A DNA stretch of 64,000 bases from Mya arenaria (taxonomy: Eukaryota > Mollusca > Bivalvia > Myida > Myidae): contig NC_069124.1 in assembly GCF_026914265.1 (NCBI RefSeq), positions 56,511,589 through 56,575,588 of the forward strand, read 5' to 3'. Numbering within the stretch: position 1 is the stretch's first letter; each line of letters opens with the position of its first letter. Positions 59,791 through 64,000 of this stretch are shown here, piece by piece. The notes under the pieces were generated by a model, which had not been told where the DNA came from, did no database searches, and was given only the letters and a program-made list of their open reading frames with translations. Made by a program: the position numbers and the translations under genes.

Positions 59791-60216
59791 CTGTTAATAG
59801 ATATCACTATGAGAAACATATTCAAAGTTGAAGTGTTCTTCTTTATACAATGACATTGAAGTTGAACAGAGAGATGGTAAGGGGCAACCTGGCCCAACTT
59901 GTGGGACCTACCCCCGCCCCGTTACACCTTTATGTACAGATGTATCCGTCTCTAAATTGGATAAAACGACAGTTGTTTTTTATCTTCTAAATAAAATAAA
60001 TTGAAGTTTCACTGGCATAGGATAATGCTAGGACTGCGACAAATATGAGATACTGTCGTCCATTTAAGCCGATTTGCCCCAAATACCTGGAATAATGGGT
60101 AGTTTTATAATTAATAATTTAAATCAAAATGAGATCTAAGATTTAGTCAATACCATTGTAATTATGTATACCATGTCCCTTCATTAACTTGGGAATGGTA
60201 TCATATGAATGCTTAC

Positions 60217-60299
60217 AGCTCTCCATTTCCACCATGCAGTGCTGACTATCCAATGGGAACTTGCGGAGGTCAAAGTTACATTTGATTGTTGCTGACATC
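60217..60299 (-). CDS. Cys-loop anion channel, 83 bp Cys-loop exon
   Basis: Bounded by acceptor TATTTTTTCAG and donor GTAAGC. The product MSATIKCNFDLRKFPLDSQH then CMVEMES holds the signature C-x13-C loop with the FPxD motif. The 83 bp size and phases equal those of the corresponding exon in vertebrate glycine and GABA receptor genes, showing deep conservation. It is the most 5' exon found; the signal peptide and first ligand-domain exons must be beyond 60300, probably off the right edge. Confidence 0.93.
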
Positions 60300-63200
60300 C
60301 TGAAAAAATACACAAGAAGTTTTGACAGTGCCGGTCATCGTCTGGTCAGTAATTTGGAATGTAGTACAGCATATTGAATTAATTATGAAAACATATTTGC
60401 TTTGTCTGGGGATCATTACTGCAACCTGGCAAAGCATATTGTTTTAACACTACAGTCTACTACATAAACTAACAAATCGTCCTGCTAATCATTTTGCGAA
60501 CTAACAACAATAATCAGAAGTAATATCTAAATATATATTTCTTAGCAACAGCAGTTAATGACTAAGGTTAGAAGAACGAAATTCCGCTCCAGATCTAAAA
60601 TAAAGAAAGAATAAAAAACGGCAAAGAATGAAGGGCGGACAATTCAATTTTAAACAAAATGTTATCCCTTGATGGTTATTATTTTTCTCAATTTTTTATA
60701 TTGGGTGTTGTTGCTGTTTTATTCCTGTATCCATAACATATTAATACAATACAACTTATATGATACCAATCAAAAACAAGGCCTTTGTTATGCGATACAA
60801 GTACTAAATATGTTGACTTGGGGGGGGGGGGGGGTGCGATCAAAACCTATTTTAAACTCTTGTTTCTATACAACTTGACTTCAGGTTAAACACCCGAATG
60901 TCAGTTAAAATCAAAGGTGTGTTAAACGTCCATGTTAGCGCGAAAGCATAACATATTTTAATTCACGTGCACTTATAAGTCTGCAAATTCGATCATAGTA
61001 CTTAGTCAATATAGTAAATGAGCCTTGCAGCACACATATGTAACATTCTATAAAAAGGAAGTCATAAAACTCGTAAGCAATTACAATCATCATTACCACA
61101 CCTTCGTTAAGTACTCTTTCCTGACAATGTTAATAAAATATCATTGACGTCGAAAGCAACGTTGTCTCAGTTGTTAGGTATTTCCAACAATCATTTGTGA
61201 TAGCTGTAAGAGCTTCTCACTTAGGTAATCAAGTATTAATTAGTATCCTTGCTGCTGAGGTGGTCCTCTCTGTATAATGAGAAAACCACAACGTGTGGCT
61301 GCTATGTAACAGCGTTTTTATCAGTATTTACATGAGCAGTAAATGTTCATGTCTGTATTCGTAATAGGATATGAAATAAATTAAGGCTTGGACATACTTG
61401 AGCAAGCATTATGCAGCTCCTCAAAGGTTGACATGACACTTTGGCGTTTGGTAACGGGTTTTGGTGAGAGGAAATACAAGTACAAAAAACATTCGTAGAT
61501 ATTTTCAAAAATAATTGTAAAATCAATGTTTCGAAATTGTATTACGATCGATAATATTTGTTAAGCTAGGATTCAAAGAACAGTACATGTACGCTAAAAC
61601 TATATAGCAATAACATACTGAAATAATTTAATTACCTAAGCATTCGGGATTGGCAGCTAGCTAACAAGATAAAAAGTGAATTGCTCACTACAAGACTGCC
61701 ATATTGTCAGTACATATCTGTATACTAAGACACCACATTTATGTGGGGAAATAATAAACTATAATAACAGCAACACCTTTGTCTTTCACAAAGCAAGTCT
61801 TGGGAAGAAACGTAAAAAAACACTATCATTAACCAAGTCAAACTAAAAACACAGTTAAATGAACAAAATCCATGAAACAGATTCGTCTTTCCGTTCGAAA
61901 TGCTTAAAGAAGCCTTTTACTTCTGCCAAGAAATGAGAAATATTGGATTTCAAGACTCCCTTCAATGATTTTCAAGACATGGACAATGAAGCGGGGTTTT
62001 TTATGCACGTTTAGGACACATATATTTTATTTTTTGAATTAAGCAGATTTTTGCCGACTTTTTTGAGCGAGCGGGAGGAATAAAAATAATAACACAAATT
62101 ATCAATTTATCAATTTCGTTTAAAAACAAGAGCGGTCGATGGCGAACCATTTCTTTCCTACCTTATTTACCGCAAGGAATGGTGGTCCTTATTAGCTTTA
62201 ATTACATTTCCACTTCTAAATGAAAATTTAAGCAAAAACCAAATGTAGTATTCATATTATTCACCTGTTTCAGTGTTTCGAGAGTTGTCATAGAGAGACA
62301 TAGACTACCATCGGTTTTTTCGTTGTTTGGGGCAACATTGCTTTTACAATTAATTTTGTTTTTGTCATTTCTTGAACGACACAGCTGGAGCGGTCGCTTA
62401 AAAATAATATACAAATTGTTTTGCATGAGAAAAGGGTGCGGTAAATCCATCGAAAAAAAATGTGTGGCCTAACCTTGATATATGTGCCAGGATGATTGAT
62501 TACAGCGTCTATGGCAACGTTTATGAGATTTGTAGAATCACATTGGGTTATATTATACAGTTGATACTTAAAAGCTAACAAATAGTAGAGGAATCAATAT
62601 GGTAGAGTGAGAGTTCAAGACTTTGGCTTCATTGAAATCGATGACATTAAAATCATGCCACGCTTTACTGATGAATGTAATGTTCTAACGTGCCTTTTTG
62701 TCTGTTGCGTCATGTATGGTTCACTAACAATTTGAATTTGAATTACCCATTGTTCTAATCGAGTATAATCTGAACACTTAACAGATGAGAGAACGCATAT
62801 GCTAGTCATTGATTAACTGAAGAAACTACTTTTCCATTGATGAATTCTTTTTGCCGTGCCATGTGTTCTGCATTAATGATGGTAATGCACAAACTTGCAA
62901 CACGTTACGTCACCAGGTATGTTTTTATTTTCAGAAAGTATTCACATAATTTGTTATTCATGCACTTAACTGCATTTTATCACGTTTAAACAACAAACCT
63001 TTATCTCTCTGGGGTCAAATGAGTTGCAAAGTCAGTCGTATAAATTATGGGCAAACAATATGCACTACGCGAAAATGCGTATGAGTTTAGTCTATCACGC
63101 CTACTAAATACCAGCTCTACCTCTAAACGGTGGAGCAAAGAAAATGAGGAGTCAACAATTTTAATATTTTCCTCTTTTTTCCTCAACATGTAATAGCAAT

Positions 63201-63416
63201 TTATGATAAAAATGGCACCCGATTGAATTCCTTCCAAAGGCCTTAAATCATATCACTTTTCAGCATAAAACACACTCAACAGCGCCACCACTATTCCACA
63301 GCCCCATCACTAAACAACAGCACCACCATTGTGCATGGCTCCTTTTTGGTCTTCGCACGTATTTGTGGACAATGACAATCGAGGATTTACCCGATTTACT
63401 GCAGCTCCATATTTGA
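60300..63416 (-). other. Upstream intron of the channel gene, right side
   Basis: No additional channel exon could be recognised on the minus strand (no WxDxRL-type block). A poly-G run lies at about 60821-60834 and a truncated DNA element at about 62041-62470. The rest is AT-rich without clear features. Confidence 0.45.
62041..62470. mobile_element. Truncated AGGCCACAC element
   Basis: The right end AATGTGTGGCCT and internal GAGCGAGCGGGAGG, GGAGCGGTCGC and GGTGCGGTAAATCC resemble the ends of the 48151-49855 element. The left terminus is lost. Confidence 0.5.
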
Positions 63417-63834
63417 CCGTCTCCGTGGCCTAGTGGTTAAGCGTCCGCCTACGGAGCGGGAGGTCGTGGGTTCGATCCCTCAGGCCGCGTCATACCAAAA
63501 GACGTTAAAAATTGGTACAAGTAGCTCCCTTGCCTGGCGCTCGGCATTTAAAGGGTAGTGCTTGGAAAAGTGGTGTACTCAGTACTGGTTTAACCCAGGA
63601 AAGTTGTACCCCGTGTATCGGTGCTTTACACCGAGCACGTAAAAGAACCAAGGGGTCTCTTCGAAAAAGAGCTAGGGTAACGCACCCGGACTTCCTTGTA
63701 TCCCACCACTGTCTCTTCAGCGTGCTGTCCCTTCAGCAAAAACAAAGGACCCCGTTGGAAATAAGTGCTTGCACTTTCACGGGTTATCCTTGACCGCAAG
63801 GTCTAAAGAAATACATACATACATACATACATAT
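63417..63834 (+). mobile_element. tRNA-derived SINE with (CATA)n tail
   Basis: The head carries A-box TGGCCTAGTGGTTAAGCG (63426-63443) and B-box GGTTCGATCCC (63469-63479). The anticodon-arm-like CCGC-CTACGGA-GCGG would give ACG. About 300 bp of body follows, with TTTACACCGAGCACGTAAAAG and GGGTCTCTTCGAAAAAGAGC, ending in a GGTCTAAAGAAATACATACA tail. A conserved-core SINE superfamily is likely; MetaSINE or a similar group is a guess. The 93-codon frame on this element is not a gene. Confidence 0.8.
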
Positions 63835-64000
63835 CAGGGACAGCAGATTTGACGGTGAATAAAAAAGTTATCTTGGTAGATAACAATTTGTCGGACGACA
63901 TGATTTGGTAAGGTCGTCTATTTTTCATACATCGCTATGCAATCTGCGCATGCGTACTTATGATTGACAGTGAAGGGTGCCGAATTCATGAGGCAGTTGA
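63835..64000. other. Right edge, nothing recognised
   Basis: No feature seen. Confidence 0.4.

Noticed and set aside
61381..61470. Candidate upstream channel exon (MSTFEELHNACSS before GTATGT)
   Set aside because: No resemblance to any N-terminal channel block and no supporting phase information.
63421..63494. Functional tRNA-Arg gene
   Set aside because: A and B boxes are good but the acceptor stem does not pair cleanly and a SINE body with a CATA tail follows directly.

Overview
This is an intron-rich, AT-rich animal genomic window crowded with transposon remnants. The B-box/beta-propeller TRIM-like genes, the Cys-loop anion channel, and the mix of foldback elements, MITEs and tRNA-derived SINEs suggest a marine invertebrate, most likely a bivalve mollusc. 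That assignment is inference from gene style; no sequence search was possible.

Layout. 1-1445 (minus): a decayed non-LTR retrotransposon reverse transcriptase running off the left edge. 2057-17914 (minus): a two-exon TRIM-like gene with B-boxes and coiled coil in exon 1 and an NHL-type propeller in exon 2. Its exons join in phase across a 14.2 kb intron full of MITEs, hairpins and SINE remnants. 19699-20477 (plus): a second B-box/coiled-coil exon, head-to-head with the first and with the same donor phase, but with no propeller exon found in the window. 22.7-24.3 kb: a frameshifted coding relic. 24.3-33 kb: mostly repeats, including a 12 x 41 bp minisatellite. 33570-35731 (plus): a three-exon, 318-residue seven-transmembrane receptor gene whose exon phases all match, with a broken exon fragment of a paralogue at 42.8 kb. 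45.3-45.8 kb: an SGNH-like coding relic. 47550-52598: a 5.05 kb Mutator-like (MULE) element with long terminal inverted repeats and a 9 bp target duplication. It carries transposase exon remnants and three nested insertions. 53973-60299 (minus): the last six exons of a Cys-loop (glycine-receptor-like) chloride channel; the 5' exons lie beyond the right edge. 63.4-63.8 kb: a tRNA-derived SINE.

The strongest novel points are: (1) a newborn chimeric cassette exon in the M3-M4 loop of the channel gene, explained by a tandem duplication with breakpoints inside two exons; (2) the nested MULE with exact 9 bp target duplication, one exon of which was hit by a 0.7 kb hAT element leaving an exact 8 bp duplication; and (3) the divergent TRIM-like pair, one member of which seems to lack its propeller. 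The genes share no evident pathway: two TRIM-like proteins, one orphan 7TM receptor and one ligand-gated channel.
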